64,000 nucleotides of DNA. Origin: Flavobacterium amniphilum. Its GTDB lineage: Bacteria > Bacteroidota > Bacteroidia > Flavobacteriales > Flavobacteriaceae. Below the pieces are notes generated by a model, which was not told where the DNA came from, made no database searches, and saw only the letters and a program-made list of their open reading frames with translations. The DNA lies in contig NZ_JAMLJL010000014.1 in assembly GCF_023634845.1 (NCBI RefSeq), positions 1 to 64,000 of the forward strand, given 5' to 3'. This document shows positions 51,243 through 60,931 of the stretch, piece after piece; the first letter of the stretch is position 1; each line of letters begins with the position of its first letter. The position numbers and the translations under genes are program-made.

Positions 51243-52091
51243 TTAAAATACCCGTACCAGATTAAAACCGAAGAAAATATCTCCTTTACCCCAATTACCG
51301 GTTGTATTACCTAAGAATCCGGATTCATGGATTCCCTGTGAGTTAGTAAAATGCATCTGAAAAACGTGTCCTCCGGTTTCAATATCTACTCCCAAGGATA
51401 ACGGATTTCTGAAAGGTGAAGAAGAACTTCTGTTCAGGTGCGGAACATAATCGGCATTTATCGAAACTCTCTTTGATAATTTATACCTTCCTCCTAAACC
51501 TAATGCAAATTGGCTGTTGGATTGTTCATCATCCACAACAAAATTTTCATGGAAATATGTTGGCGCCATTTCCAAAGAAAACTTTTCATTGAACTTTCTT
51601 GAGATCAAAAGTTGGTTCACATATATCAACCTATTACTAAAAGACATTTTCGGATAATTGGATTCTTTCAGCAAATTATTGAATCCAATACTGTGAAATC
51701 CAACAATTGTATAAGCAGAATGGTCTTTCTGTTGGGCCACAATCAAGTACTTAGCACTAAAATCATACGCCTGTTCACTTCTTGCAGCAGCTACAGAAAG
51801 TTTATCGGTCAATCCATAAATGAATTTGATTTGGGTTACAGCATTATCTAAACCGAAAAAGCCTTCAAACCCTTCTTTAACGGAAGCGAAACGATGCGCC
51901 ACAACAAAAAACAAATCTTTTTTCCCAAGTAGCTTGGTCGATTCCAGATTTACAATTTTAACCGCTTTAAAAGCTGCTACGACTTTAGTATTGGCATCAG
52001 TTGTATCAATTTGTGACAATAAATCATCTTGCGCAGAGACAATCTGGGCAAACAGAAAGCAAAAGAATACTGCTAAATACCTCATAGGCAA
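51243..52091 (-). CDS. DUF5777-type beta-barrel protein
   Basis: 282 aa. Signal peptide ends IVSAQD. It has regularly alternating strands (ANTKVVAAFKAVKIVNLEST, then FFVVAHRFASVKEGFEGFFG) and ends in F-x-L-V-R-V-F, as in outer-membrane barrels. Adjacent to the DOMON gene with stop and start abutting, so probably co-transcribed and functionally linked. Confidence 0.75.
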   Translation of the reverse strand: MPMRYLAVFFCFLFAQIVSAQDDLLSQIDTTDANTKVVAAFKAVKIVNLESTKLLGKKDLFFVVAHRFASVKEGFEGFFGLDNAVTQIKFIYGLTDKLSVAAARSEQAYDFSAKYLIVAQQKDHSAYTIVGFHSIGFNNLLKESNYPKMSFSNRLIYVNQLLISRKFNEKFSLEMAPTYFHENFVVDDEQSNSQFALGLGGRYKLSKRVSINADYVPHLNRSSSSPFRNPLSLGVDIETGGHVFQMHFTNSQGIHESGFLGNTTGNWGKGDIFFGFNLVRVF

Positions 52092-52847
52092 TTAATCAAT
52101 CACTAATGTCCGGGTAGCGTTACCGTAATCTGTTCTGAGAATCATAAAATAAGATCCACTGCTTAAACCGGTAGTAGAAATTTTATTTTCAATAGTAGAA
52201 ACGTTTTGTTGCTTAATCAATTTTCCAACAGCATCATACACTTTTACTTCACCTTTGGTTACCTGATCGGGAAATTCGATAGTAAAAAACTCTTTAGACG
52301 GGTTAGGATACACTTTTAAGGATTCCATTACAAAATCATTTGTTCCCAAAGTAAAATTAGCTGTAGTAGTCCCACAATTTCCCGCTCCATGGTAACCGAT
52401 AACAGTAGAACCTGTGCGTCTTGCAAAAATGACATCAAGAGGTTGGGCTGCTAATGGAAAAGTATAATCAGTTCCTTCGGTTGCCACACGGGCACGCGTC
52501 ATTACAACAGTTCTTACTCCGGTTACAACATTATTAGACGAAAGCGACCAGTTTTGGGTATCTGTTGGAGGAATTACACCAATCCCGTTAAAACTTCTGT
52601 CGGTAATAGATGTTCCGTCAAAAATGATTACATCTCTTCCCACGTCATCCATGGTAGTTGCATTAAAACCTATTCCCAGCCAACTTGTACTCGGTCCAAC
52701 CAAAGTAACTGTTACGGTTGAACTGGTGACATCAATCCTACCAGAATAATTGCCAAAGAAAGTCATGTCACCTGTCGTATAACTTTGCGCGTAAATTCCG
52801 CATACTGAAAAGACTGCTATCAAAAAAGAAAAGAAAAGTTTTTTCAT
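52092..52847 (-). CDS. DOMON-domain protein, type IX secreted
   Basis: 251 aa. Signal peptide ends CGIYAQS. DOMON domain (about 22-165) with the SWLGIGFNATTMDD motif and DVIFARRTGSTVIGYHGAG; DOMON folds bind haem or sugars. A C-terminal sorting domain (SLKVYPNPSKEFFTIEFP ... GNATRTLVID-type end). Followed directly by the DUF5777 gene. Confidence 0.8.
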   Translation of the reverse strand: MKKLFFSFLIAVFSVCGIYAQSYTTGDMTFFGNYSGRIDVTSSTVTVTLVGPSTSWLGIGFNATTMDDVGRDVIIFDGTSITDRSFNGIGVIPPTDTQNWSLSSNNVVTGVRTVVMTRARVATEGTDYTFPLAAQPLDVIFARRTGSTVIGYHGAGNCGTTTANFTLGTNDFVMESLKVYPNPSKEFFTIEFPDQVTKGEVKVYDAVGKLIKQQNVSTIENKISTTGLSSGSYFMILRTDYGNATRTLVID

Positions 52848-52849
52848 AC

Positions 52850-53380
52850 TTATTTAGTTTTTAGAATGTTTATCAATTTATCATCGTTTGCAATAACGGC
52901 ATAATCAAATGCAGTTTTTTGTCTTATGTCTTTTAATTCAACGTTTGCTTTGTGTTCCATCAGCATTGTGGCAATTTCATAATTTTTAAAAATTGTGGCA
53001 TAATGCAATGCAGTAGTTCCTTTCACATCCGTAATATCAGGATTGGCATTATTATCAAGTAGCAGTTTTACAATAGGAATATCATTCTTAACGGTAGCTG
53101 CCATAAGCGCAGTTCCCATATCATTTGCATAATTAATATCCTTTACATTTTTTATCAGATAAGCTGCAACCTCATAATTCCCTTTATAGCAGGCAAGAAT
53201 CAATGGTGAATTCCGGTCATCATTCAAAGTATTTATGACATCCGGTTTTTGAGCAATCAATTCTTTCAGGTTTTCCAGTGTACCACCTCTTGCTATGTCA
53301 AAAACATCAGACTGTGACAAGCAGTCAATCGGAATCAGTAATACTATAAAAAACACAATCTTTGCTATTTTTTTCCCCAT
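52850..53380 (-). CDS. Exported ankyrin-repeat protein
   Basis: 176 aa from ATG at 53380 (a TTG at 53389 is less likely). Signal peptide (KIAKIVFFIVLLIPIDCLSQ), then four to five ankyrin repeats (about 27-175), e.g. NSPLILACYKGNYEVAAYLI and GTTALHYATIFKNYEIATML. 2 bp before the DOMON gene; one operon of three. Confidence 0.85.
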   Translation of the reverse strand: MGKKIAKIVFFIVLLIPIDCLSQSDVFDIARGGTLENLKELIAQKPDVINTLNDDRNSPLILACYKGNYEVAAYLIKNVKDINYANDMGTALMAATVKNDIPIVKLLLDNNANPDITDVKGTTALHYATIFKNYEIATMLMEHKANVELKDIRQKTAFDYAVIANDDKLINILKTK

Positions 53381-53477
53381 ATCAAGCAAGTCGTTTCCTT
53401 CAAATTTAACACTATTTTTATTATTTTATAACAATTTTAAATTAATTTTAATAAAGTTAAAGCTAATTTAATTATTT

Positions 53478-53828
53478 ATGAAGAAATTATTAATTTTATT
53501 TTTTAGCTTCTTATTTATGAGTTGTGCAAACGACAGCGAGTCTGATTTGACTGGTCCTGTACCCATAAAAATTTCTTACAACAGTGACGTAAAACCCATC
53601 ATTCAAAGCAATTGTCTTTTTTGCCACACTAATCCACCACAAAACGGCGCTCCGATGTCGTTAGTGACTTTACTTGATGTACGGAATGCCATTGAAAACA
53701 GGGGTTTATTAGACCGGATATCACGTCCACAAGGCGCACCGGGAATGATGCCCAACGGTGGGACAAGATTACCCCAAACCAGTATTGACATTATAATAAA
53801 ATGGAGAGATGATGGATTTTTGGACTGA
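53478..53828 (+). CDS. c-type cytochrome-like lipoprotein
   Basis: 116 aa. Lipoprotein signal ends LFMSCAN (Cys about 14). One haem site CLFCHT (about 50-55) after YNSDVKPIIQSN, and a distal Met in PGMMPNG (about 93). Divergent from the ankyrin-DOMON operon; 30 bp before the YceI-like gene. Confidence 0.8.
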   Translation: MKKLLILFFSFLFMSCANDSESDLTGPVPIKISYNSDVKPIIQSNCLFCHTNPPQNGAPMSLVTLLDVRNAIENRGLLDRISRPQGAPGMMPNGGTRLPQTSIDIIIKWRDDGFLD

Positions 53829-53858
53829 TTTTTGAATCAATTAAATAAAAAAGCAATT

Positions 53859-54401
53859 ATGAAATTCCTAATTACATTATTTCTGACCACAATTGCATTT
53901 AACACTATTTGCGCACAGGATAAGGTTTTAACCAAAACCGGAACCACAACATTTGAAGCTTCGGTACCTTCTTTTGAAGAAGTAAAAGCCACCAATAAAA
54001 ACTCAGGTTGTGTATTAAATACCAAAACAGGGGAAATTGTAGGTTTGATCCTAATGAAAGGTTTCAAGTTCAGACTGGCATTGATGGAAGAACATTTCAA
54101 TGAAAACTATATGGAAAGTGACAAATACCCTAAGGGAATATTCAAGGGAAAAATCATCAATTTTAATTTTGATCAGTTAACAAACCAAAAACAGGATTTC
54201 ACCATTAACGGAACAATGGAAATACACGGAAAATCAAAAGAAATAAGTATTACTGCCAAAATTTCGAAAAACGGCAATATTGTCCAATTAACTTCAGATT
54301 TTAATTTGAATACAGATGATTTTGGGATTGAACTCCCAATTCTTATCCGCAGTAAAGTAGCTAAAAAAGTAAATGTGCTGATTGATTACAAACTTCAGTA
54401 G
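53859..54401 (+). CDS. YceI-like periplasmic protein
   Basis: 180 aa from ATG at 53859 (an earlier TTG is rejected because the signal peptide begins KFLITLFLTTIAF). The YceI lipocalin-like barrel is seen in TGTTTFEASVPSFEEVKATN, then KGFKFRLALMEEHFNENYME and NGTMEIHGKSKEISITAKIS. YceI proteins bind polyisoprenoid lipids. Co-transcribed with the cytochrome-like lipoprotein. Confidence 0.85.
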   Translation: MKFLITLFLTTIAFNTICAQDKVLTKTGTTTFEASVPSFEEVKATNKNSGCVLNTKTGEIVGLILMKGFKFRLALMEEHFNENYMESDKYPKGIFKGKIINFNFDQLTNQKQDFTINGTMEIHGKSKEISITAKISKNGNIVQLTSDFNLNTDDFGIELPILIRSKVAKKVNVLIDYKLQ

Positions 54402-55358
54402 TTAATTCAAAACTACTTCCTCATATGAATTCAATTTATCCAAATTCAAAACAGTAATATCATTATGACTGTTTTCAAACATCTGAATAAATTTGGCTCC
54501 GTAAACTATTTCATTAAAAACATAGGAAGTCCTTGTCGCAACTGTATTACTGAACATTTCATCAAAAGCCTTAACATAAACGATTAATTCACCTTTCATT
54601 GTTTTATAGTCCTCTTTGGAAAGATCAAACAACGGACTCTCTTCAGTAATTGGGTGAACTAACGTCCAACTTAATGTCAATGCATTAATTTTATCATATT
54701 CCAAATCCAAAATAAAAAACCGGTTAAACTCCTGTCCATTTTCTTTAACCCTCATCCCTAAGGTAACTTTAGCTTCCGCTTCCGTCAGATTCGTGTTTTT
54801 ATAAGGAGAAATACGGAGCATCAAGGCTTTACCTCCCTGAAAAGGTGCAATGATGGCATTTTCCGAAAAAAGAATATGTGCTTTCGGTTTGCTGAATCTT
54901 CCGTAAAATAATCCGGTTGCTATTGCAAAACTCAACAATCCGAACAATGCTTCAACCGAAGCCACAAAACTGGCCCAGAAACCTGTTGGGCTGATATGAC
55001 CATATCCTACCGTTGTGAAGGTCTGAGCACTGAAGAAAAAAGCCTGACCGAATTTTTCTGCAGCAGTAGCCGCCGAAATTCCATTAAGATGTTCAACACC
55101 GATAAAACAATATACGGAAGCGAACAGAAAATTGACCACCACATAAAAAACAAAAATGGTAAGCATAAATTTCCATCTTGGGATATTAAGCATTGTATGA
55201 TACCAACTTGTTCTTTCAATGAGTCCAATACCTGATTTTTTGACATTGGCACTTCCGTCCTTATTGATAAAACGGCCTCCGTAATTAGCAGCATTTGTAC
55301 CAAATCCGGTGTGTTTGTTATTCTTAAATTTCTTTGATCCTTTCTTTAAAACCGACAT
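54402..55358 (-). CDS. Inward-rectifier (KirBac-type) potassium channel
   Basis: 318 aa. Two transmembrane helices (about 62-85 and 123-147) enclose a pore helix and the filter TVGYG in FFSAQTFTTVGYGHISPTGF. The cytoplasmic beta-sandwich domain (about 160-305) is typical of Kir channels. A Lys-rich N-terminus fits lipid regulation. It conducts K+ across the inner membrane. Convergent with the YceI gene. Confidence 0.92.
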   Translation of the reverse strand: MSVLKKGSKKFKNNKHTGFGTNAANYGGRFINKDGSANVKKSGIGLIERTSWYHTMLNIPRWKFMLTIFVFYVVVNFLFASVYCFIGVEHLNGISAATAAEKFGQAFFFSAQTFTTVGYGHISPTGFWASFVASVEALFGLLSFAIATGLFYGRFSKPKAHILFSENAIIAPFQGGKALMLRISPYKNTNLTEAEAKVTLGMRVKENGQEFNRFFILDLEYDKINALTLSWTLVHPITEESPLFDLSKEDYKTMKGELIVYVKAFDEMFSNTVATRTSYVFNEIVYGAKFIQMFENSHNDITVLNLDKLNSYEEVVLN

Positions 55359-55415
55359 AAGTGTTCTCTAAAATTATTGTAAATTTAGACATAATTTTCT
55401 CTCTAAAAAACTAAA

Positions 55416-56558
55416 ATGAAAACCACAAAATTGTTTACTTCTTTTTTTGAAAGTGAAAAAGCCGGCGGAATTATTTTAATCATCTGTACTTGCATTTCAA
55501 TATTTTTAGCCAATTCTACTCTAAGCGAAAGCTATCAAAGCTTCTGGCATATCAAAATTGGAGGAATGTCATTGGAACATTATATCAATGACGGCTTGAT
55601 GGCGGTTTTCTTTTTATTGATTGGACTTGAACTGGAACGTGAAATTTACATCGGGGAATTATCCAATATCCGGAATGCCATGCTACCCATAATGGGAGCT
55701 TTAGGCGGAATGGTCGTTCCCGCACTTGTCTATTATCTTTTCAACCACAACACACCTTACCAAAACGGAATAGGGATCCCGATGGCAACTGACATTGCTT
55801 TTGCGATTGGTATTCTGTCATTATTAGGAAATAAAGTCCCAACTGCTTTAAAAATCTTTTTAACCGCATTAGCTGTTATCGATGATCTTGGCGCTATTAT
55901 TGTCATTGCCATTTTCTATTCCAAGGAATTAAATTTAGTCAATCTTTCAATCTCATTGGGTATTTTGGTGTTTTTACTTATTTTAAATCGGATGAAAGTA
56001 TACAAATTATGGCCTTACTTGATTTTAGGGATCACTATGTGGTACTTCATGCTTCATTCAGGAGTTCATGCAACCATTACAGGTGTTTTACTTGCTTTTG
56101 CCATCCCGTTTCAAAGAGGAGAAAAGAAATCCATATCTTATCAACTGGAACATAAACTTCACAAACCTGTTGCTTTTATTATTTTACCAATTTTTGCTTT
56201 GGCCAATACCGCAATAGCATTAAAAATCAATAACGGAAGTAATTTACCTTCTTATGCAGTTGGTATAATCCTGGGCTTAGTACTTGGAAAACCAATAGGC
56301 ATCTTTTCATTCTCATATATAGCCGTAAAACTGAAAGTAGCTGAACTTACTAAGGGTTTAACATGGCCAACAGTTTTTGGAACAGGAATTTTAGGAGGAA
56401 TAGGTTTTACCATGTCTATTTTTGTGACACTTTTGGCATTTACCGATTCAGAAATCATTAACAGCTCCAAATTATATATCATTTTAGCTTCTTTGACAGC
56501 CGGTATATTGGGCTTAGTCATTTTAAAATCCATGCTAAGAAAACCGATCACAGACTAA
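55416..56558 (+). CDS. nhaA: Na+/H+ antiporter NhaA
   Basis: 380 aa, full length, about 12 membrane helices. Signature residues: GLELEREIYIGELSNIRNAM, GIPMATDIAFAIGILSLLG, and the ion-binding Asp pair in ALAVIDDLGAIIVIAIFYS (about 148-166). Exchanges protons for sodium to control pH and salt. Divergently transcribed from the Kir gene over a 57-bp gap. Confidence 0.93.
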   Translation: MKTTKLFTSFFESEKAGGIILIICTCISIFLANSTLSESYQSFWHIKIGGMSLEHYINDGLMAVFFLLIGLELEREIYIGELSNIRNAMLPIMGALGGMVVPALVYYLFNHNTPYQNGIGIPMATDIAFAIGILSLLGNKVPTALKIFLTALAVIDDLGAIIVIAIFYSKELNLVNLSISLGILVFLLILNRMKVYKLWPYLILGITMWYFMLHSGVHATITGVLLAFAIPFQRGEKKSISYQLEHKLHKPVAFIILPIFALANTAIALKINNGSNLPSYAVGIILGLVLGKPIGIFSFSYIAVKLKVAELTKGLTWPTVFGTGILGGIGFTMSIFVTLLAFTDSEIINSSKLYIILASLTAGILGLVILKSMLRKPITD

Positions 56559-56562
56559 AAAA

Positions 56563-56590
56563 AAAGCTCCTAAATCATCTTTAGGAGCTC
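56563..56590 (-). terminator. Terminator after the 111-aa gene
   Basis: AGCTCCTAAA / TTTAGGAGCT perfect stem with a nine-T run on the minus strand; may also help end nhaA. Confidence 0.8.
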
Positions 56591-56610
56591 TCATTTAATT
56601 AACCTTCAAT

Positions 56611-56946
56611 TTATTTTACTACAACTTTGAATGCGTATTGTTTACCGGGAATTAAATCACCTGTATCAATGGTTTTAGAGTTCAATGTACTTTTAACAAA
56701 ACCTTTAAACTCTCCGTCTGTTGTTCTTACATCCAAAACGATGATTTCGTTATCTGAATTTACTGTAAAGATTACTTTCACTGATTTTTGCTCATCAAAA
56801 GCAACATCCTCAGTCGCTTTTTCAAAATAAGTCATAATTTCCTTTATTGCTCTCGGAAAATCCTCAACCGGTTTAATTTCTTTAGCAAATACCATACTTG
56901 TACTCATTAAGAATACTAAAACTGAAAATTTAAATGTGTTTTTCAT
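56611..56946 (-). CDS. Small exported protein
   Basis: 111 aa. Signal peptide ends MVFAKE. The mature part is an alpha/beta TonB-C-like sandwich (VKVIFTVNSDNEIIVLDVRT, then FVKSTLNSKTID). A TAATTTTG -7-type box lies at 56976-56983 on the minus strand. Common in Flavobacteria; function unknown. Confidence 0.65.
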   Translation of the reverse strand: MKNTFKFSVLVFLMSTSMVFAKEIKPVEDFPRAIKEIMTYFEKATEDVAFDEQKSVKVIFTVNSDNEIIVLDVRTTDGEFKGFVKSTLNSKTIDTGDLIPGKQYAFKVVVK

Positions 56947-57204
56947 TGTGTGTTTTTTTTTATTTGATTCTGAAGCAAAATTATAGCACCGAATCCTTTA
57001 AACATAGCCTTAACGCACAACTTAATCCAATGATAATATTAGAAATCAATCACTTAAGCAAAAATTGATAACATTTTACAAAAAACAAAAAACATTGAAT
57101 TATTATTTAAATTCAATGTTAAAAACATAAAAATCATCAAAAATAACACAAAACATTATCCTAACATTGCGACTTATTTAAAACTAGCTTAACTTTTAAC
57201 AAAC

Positions 57205-57233
57205 AAAAAACCCAAGCCTAAGCCTGGGTTTTT
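57205..57233. terminator. Terminator downstream of sucC
   Basis: AAACCCA/TGGGTTT stem with a GC-rich AGCCTAAGCC loop region, A-run left and T-run right. The remaining 56947-57204 stretch is AT-rich without a gene. Confidence 0.7.
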
Positions 57234-57255
57234 CTATTTAAAAAAATTTAATTTC

Positions 57256-58449
57256 TTAAGACAAAGCTGCTTTTACCTGATCAGCTGCTTCTTGGAATTG
57301 AACTGCAGATAAAATTGGCATACCTGAATTATCAATTAATTCTTTAGCAATTTCTGCATTTGTTCCTTGTAAACGAACGATGATTGGCACTTTAATAGCA
57401 TCACCCATGTTTTTGTATGCATCAACCACACCTTGGGCAACACGGTCACAACGAACGATTCCTCCGAAGATATTGATCAAAATAGCTTTTACGTTAGGAT
57501 CTTTCAAGATAATACGGAAAGCAGTTTCAACACGTTTAGCATCAGCAGTTCCTCCTACATCAAGGAAGTTAGCCGGCTCATAACCTGCATATTTGATTAA
57601 GTCCATCGTAGCCATAGCTAAGCCTGCACCGTTAACCATACAACCAACAGTTCCGTCAAGATCAACATAGTTTAATCCAGCTTCTTTAGCTTCAACCTCA
57701 ATTGGACGCTCTTCAGTAATATCACGCATTTCTGCTAAATCTGTATGACGGAATAAAGCGTTATCATCCAATGATACTTTAGCATCAACTGCCATGATTT
57801 TATTGTCAGATGTTTTTAACACCGGGTTGATTTCAAACATAGAAGAGTCAGATCCGATGTAAGCATTGTATAAAGCAGCAACGAATTTCACCATTTCTTT
57901 GAAAGCTTCACCTGATAAACCTAAGTTGAAAGCAATTCTTCTTGCCTGGAAACCTTGTAATCCTACAGCAGGATCGATTTCTTCAGTAAAGATTAAGTCT
58001 GGTGTGTGTTCAGCTACTTCTTCGATATCCATTCCACCTTCAGTAGAATACATAATCATATTACGTCCTTTACCACGGTTCAATAAAACCGACATGTAAA
58101 ATTCTTTAGTTTCACTTTCTCCAGGATAGTACACATCTTCTGCAACCAAAACTTTGTGAACTCTTTTACCTGTTGGAGGTGTTTGAGGTGTAATCAAATC
58201 CATACCGATGATTTGTTCAGCGATTTCCTTAACCTGGTCTAAGTTTTTAGCCAATTTAACTCCTCCGCCTTTTCCACGTCCACCAGCGTGAATCTGAGCT
58301 TTAATTACATGCCAACCCGTACCTGTTTCAGCTGTAAGTTGTTTCGCTTTTGCAACCGCTTCTTCAGCGTTATTTGCCACATAACCACGTTGCACGCGCA
58401 CTCCGTAGCTAGCTAATATTTGTTTTCCTTGATACTCGTGTAAATTCAT
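57256..58449 (-). CDS. sucC: Succinyl-CoA ligase (ADP-forming) beta subunit
   Basis: 397 aa, full length. ATP-grasp domain (about 1-235) with KAQIHAGGRGKGGGVKLAK (about 45-63) and a CoA-ligase domain (about 245-390) with GTVGCMVNGAGLAMATMD, NFLDVGGTA and INIFGGIVRCD. It makes succinate and ATP/GTP from succinyl-CoA in the TCA cycle together with SucD, which is not in this window. Well-spaced from its neighbours; its own promoter is proposed upstream. Confidence 0.97.
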   Translation of the reverse strand: MNLHEYQGKQILASYGVRVQRGYVANNAEEAVAKAKQLTAETGTGWHVIKAQIHAGGRGKGGGVKLAKNLDQVKEIAEQIIGMDLITPQTPPTGKRVHKVLVAEDVYYPGESETKEFYMSVLLNRGKGRNMIMYSTEGGMDIEEVAEHTPDLIFTEEIDPAVGLQGFQARRIAFNLGLSGEAFKEMVKFVAALYNAYIGSDSSMFEINPVLKTSDNKIMAVDAKVSLDDNALFRHTDLAEMRDITEERPIEVEAKEAGLNYVDLDGTVGCMVNGAGLAMATMDLIKYAGYEPANFLDVGGTADAKRVETAFRIILKDPNVKAILINIFGGIVRCDRVAQGVVDAYKNMGDAIKVPIIVRLQGTNAEIAKELIDNSGMPILSAVQFQEAADQVKAALS

Positions 58450-58480
58450 AATAAAGATTTTGACTTATTTAAAAGTGCCA

Positions 58481-58488
58481 CAAAAATA
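58481..58488 (-). promoter_or_regulatory. Candidate -7 box of sucC (TATTTTTG)
   Basis: TATTTTTG on the minus strand, 32 bp upstream of the sucC start, fits TAnnTTTG. No TTTG at proper spacing upstream. Confidence 0.4.
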
Positions 58489-58620
58489 ATAAATTCCTTA
58501 ACAATAAATGCAGTAGTCAACACTTTTATTTCATCAACGCAATATTATTCTGTACAAAAAAGCGCAACCATTACCTATTTATAACATCCATAGTTTAAAA
58601 CAACTAAAAAAATAATCTGT

Positions 58621-59025
58621 ATGAAAACACTATCACTTTCCCTGCTTCTATTTTCAGTGTTGAATTTTTCTGCCTGTGACGACATAGATGATGATGCAAA
58701 CAGCACATTAAAAGGAACCTGGTCATTAGTAAAAGTATCAGGTACAATTATTGGAATTGAAAATAATTATCCGGCAGGAAAAATCAAATGGACTTTCGGG
58801 GAAAACAATGTAAACGTTGTAAATAATGATACCGAACACGAATATGATGTTTTCGAAACCGGAACTTATGCTTATGCATTACAACATGCTGAAGTAGGCG
58901 CGGATTGTACCGAAACCATTACAATAAACGAAATGGATTTAGGCTGTTATTATACTTACAACAATGAACTTTACATCAATCAACTGGCTTCCGATGGTGT
59001 TTTGATAAAATTAGTAAAATTATAA
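58621..59025 (+). CDS. Small lipocalin-like lipoprotein
   Basis: 134 aa. Lipoprotein signal ends NFSACDD (Cys about 19). The lipocalin-like start LKGTWSLVKVSGTIIG and barrel strands suggest a small ligand-binding fold. Ends 98 bp before lysA with its own likely promoter region. Confidence 0.65.
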   Translation: MKTLSLSLLLFSVLNFSACDDIDDDANSTLKGTWSLVKVSGTIIGIENNYPAGKIKWTFGENNVNVVNNDTEHEYDVFETGTYAYALQHAEVGADCTETITINEMDLGCYYTYNNELYINQLASDGVLIKLVKL

Positions 59026-59076
59026 TTTGTTATATTTAAAACATTTTGTTTTATTTTTACATATTTTGTGTATTTA

Positions 59077-59108
59077 TTTGTGATTCAGATTTTGTAACTT
59101 TAGTTTTG
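59077..59108 (+). promoter_or_regulatory. Promoter of lysA
   Basis: TTTG (59077-59080), 20-bp spacer, TAGTTTTG (59101-59108). Close match to the Bacteroidota consensus, 15 bp before the lysA start codon. Confidence 0.7.
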
Positions 59109-59123
59109 CAAAAAAATTAAGAA

Positions 59124-60329
59124 ATGGAATCAAATCAGTTATTACAAATCGCACAGGAATTCGGATCACCAGTATATGTATATGATGCCGAAAAAATTGC
59201 AACTCAGTATCACCGGTTAACCAATGCATTTTCAAAGGTGGAGAAGTTACGCATCAACTATGCAGTAAAAGCTTTATCCAATGTTTCCATTTTAAAACTT
59301 TTTAAACAGTTAGGATCAGGTCTGGACACCGTTTCTATCCAGGAAGTACAATTAGGACTACATGCAGGTTTTGATCCACAAAACATTATTTACACACCTA
59401 ATGGTGTTTCGATGGATGAAATTGAGCAAGTAGCAGCATTAGGTGTTCAAATCAATATTGATAATTTATCCATATTGGAGCAATTTGGCGCAAAACACCC
59501 AAAAACTCCGGTTTGTATCCGTATCAACCCACATGTAATGGCCGGTGGAAATTCAAATATTTCTGTGGGACATATTGATAGTAAATTTGGCATATCAATA
59601 CATCAATTGCCTCATATTTTGAGAATTGTCGAAAACACAGGAATGCACATCAACGGTATCCACATGCATACCGGTTCAGACATTTTAGATATTGAAGTGT
59701 TTTTATACGCTGCCGAAATTTTATTCGATACCGCTAAACACTTCAAAGAACTGGATTTCATTGATTTCGGAAGCGGATTCAAAGTGCCTTACAAAAAAGG
59801 GGACATCGAAACCAATGTGGAAGAATTAGGAAAAAAATTAACCCGCCGTTTTCTGGCTTTCGAAAAAGAATACGGACGCGAATTGACTTTAGCTTTTGAA
59901 CCGGGTAAATTTCTGGTAAGTGAAGCTGGTTATTTTTTAGCCAAAGTAAATGTGGTAAAACAAACTACATCAACTGTATTTGCAGGAATCGACACCGGAT
60001 TCAATCATTTGATCCGTCCAATGTTTTACGGTTCGGAACACTATATTGAAAACATTTCGCATCCGAAAGGAAAAGAGCGCTTCTATTCGGTTGTAGGATA
60101 CATCTGTGAAACCGATACTTTTGCTACAAACCGTAGAATTGCCGAAATTAAAGAAGGTGATATTTTAAGTTTCAGAAATGCAGGTGCATACTGTTTCAGT
60201 ATGTCATCCAATTATAACTCACGCTATAAACCAGCCGAAATCCTTTGGAAAGACGGCAAAGCACAACTCATCCGCCAAAGGGAAACTTTTGAGGATTTAT
60301 TAAAAAACCAAATCGAAATCGATTTGTAA
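59124..60329 (+). CDS. lysA: Diaminopimelate decarboxylase
   Basis: 401 aa. Fold-III PLP enzyme: RINYAVKALSNVSILKLF carries the PLP lysine (about 51), then HMHTGSD (about 180), GSGFKVPY (about 216), LAFEPGKFLVSEAG (about 254), CETDTFA with the active-site Cys (about 331) and NAGAYCFSMSSNYN. Last step of lysine synthesis, from meso-DAP. Monocistronic with its own promoter and terminator. Confidence 0.95.
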   Translation: MESNQLLQIAQEFGSPVYVYDAEKIATQYHRLTNAFSKVEKLRINYAVKALSNVSILKLFKQLGSGLDTVSIQEVQLGLHAGFDPQNIIYTPNGVSMDEIEQVAALGVQINIDNLSILEQFGAKHPKTPVCIRINPHVMAGGNSNISVGHIDSKFGISIHQLPHILRIVENTGMHINGIHMHTGSDILDIEVFLYAAEILFDTAKHFKELDFIDFGSGFKVPYKKGDIETNVEELGKKLTRRFLAFEKEYGRELTLAFEPGKFLVSEAGYFLAKVNVVKQTTSTVFAGIDTGFNHLIRPMFYGSEHYIENISHPKGKERFYSVVGYICETDTFATNRRIAEIKEGDILSFRNAGAYCFSMSSNYNSRYKPAEILWKDGKAQLIRQRETFEDLLKNQIEIDL

Positions 60330-60351
60330 AAAAGCTAATTTTTCTTTGATT

Positions 60352-60394
60352 ATCGGCCTTTACCTTTTTCATAAGTGTAGAGGCTGATTTTTTT
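60352..60394 (+). terminator. Terminator of lysA
   Basis: ATCGGCCT / AGGCTGAT stem extended by AC/GT, 21-nt loop, then a T-run. Confidence 0.55.
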
Positions 60395-60476
60395 TACTTA
60401 AAAAGAAAAATCTTACAAAAATTACTTATTTTAGTTGTTCCAAATTAAGAATCACATATAACTTAACCAATAAAAA

Positions 60477-60902
60477 ATGGCAACTAATATTTCGGTCATA
60501 ACCTTAAATGCATCTGCTTACAATGTCTGGCAAACTATCACAACACCCGAAAAAGTCAAATTATGGCAATTCGGAAGTGATCTAATTACTACATGGCAAA
60601 TCGGATCTCCTATTGAATTCATTACAAAATGGGAAGGAAACATCTTTAAACAATGGGGAAAAGTTCTGGAATTCATTCCCAACGTATCATTGCAATACAG
60701 TTTATTTGCTCCTGGCCCGGACAAAGAAGACAAGCCTGAAAATTATTTCATCATGAAGTATATCCTGACCGAAGAAGACGGAAAGACAATTCTGGAAATC
60801 ATACAGGAAGACAACCGCCCCGATGCCATTCAGGAGGAACCAAATGAAGATGAAAATCCAATTTTACAATTACTGAAAGAAGTCGCTGAAAACCATATAT
60901 AA
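60477..60902 (+). CDS. SRPBCC (AHSA1-like) protein
   Basis: 141 aa. Begins TLNASAYNVWQTITTPEKVK, a standard SRPBCC/AHSA1 opening, then WEGNIFKQWGKVLEFIPN and TILEIIQEDN strands. Acidic C-terminus. Binds a hydrophobic ligand; none known. Ends in the hairpin at 60905. Confidence 0.85.
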   Translation: MATNISVITLNASAYNVWQTITTPEKVKLWQFGSDLITTWQIGSPIEFITKWEGNIFKQWGKVLEFIPNVSLQYSLFAPGPDKEDKPENYFIMKYILTEEDGKTILEIIQEDNRPDAIQEEPNEDENPILQLLKEVAENHI

Positions 60903-60904
60903 AA

Positions 60905-60931
60905 AAAAGCATCCAATGGATGCTTTTTTTT
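60905..60931. terminator. Bidirectional terminator
   Basis: GCATCC-AAT-GGATGC (60909-60923) flanked by A8 and T9, between the convergent SRPBCC and phosphatase genes. Confidence 0.85.
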
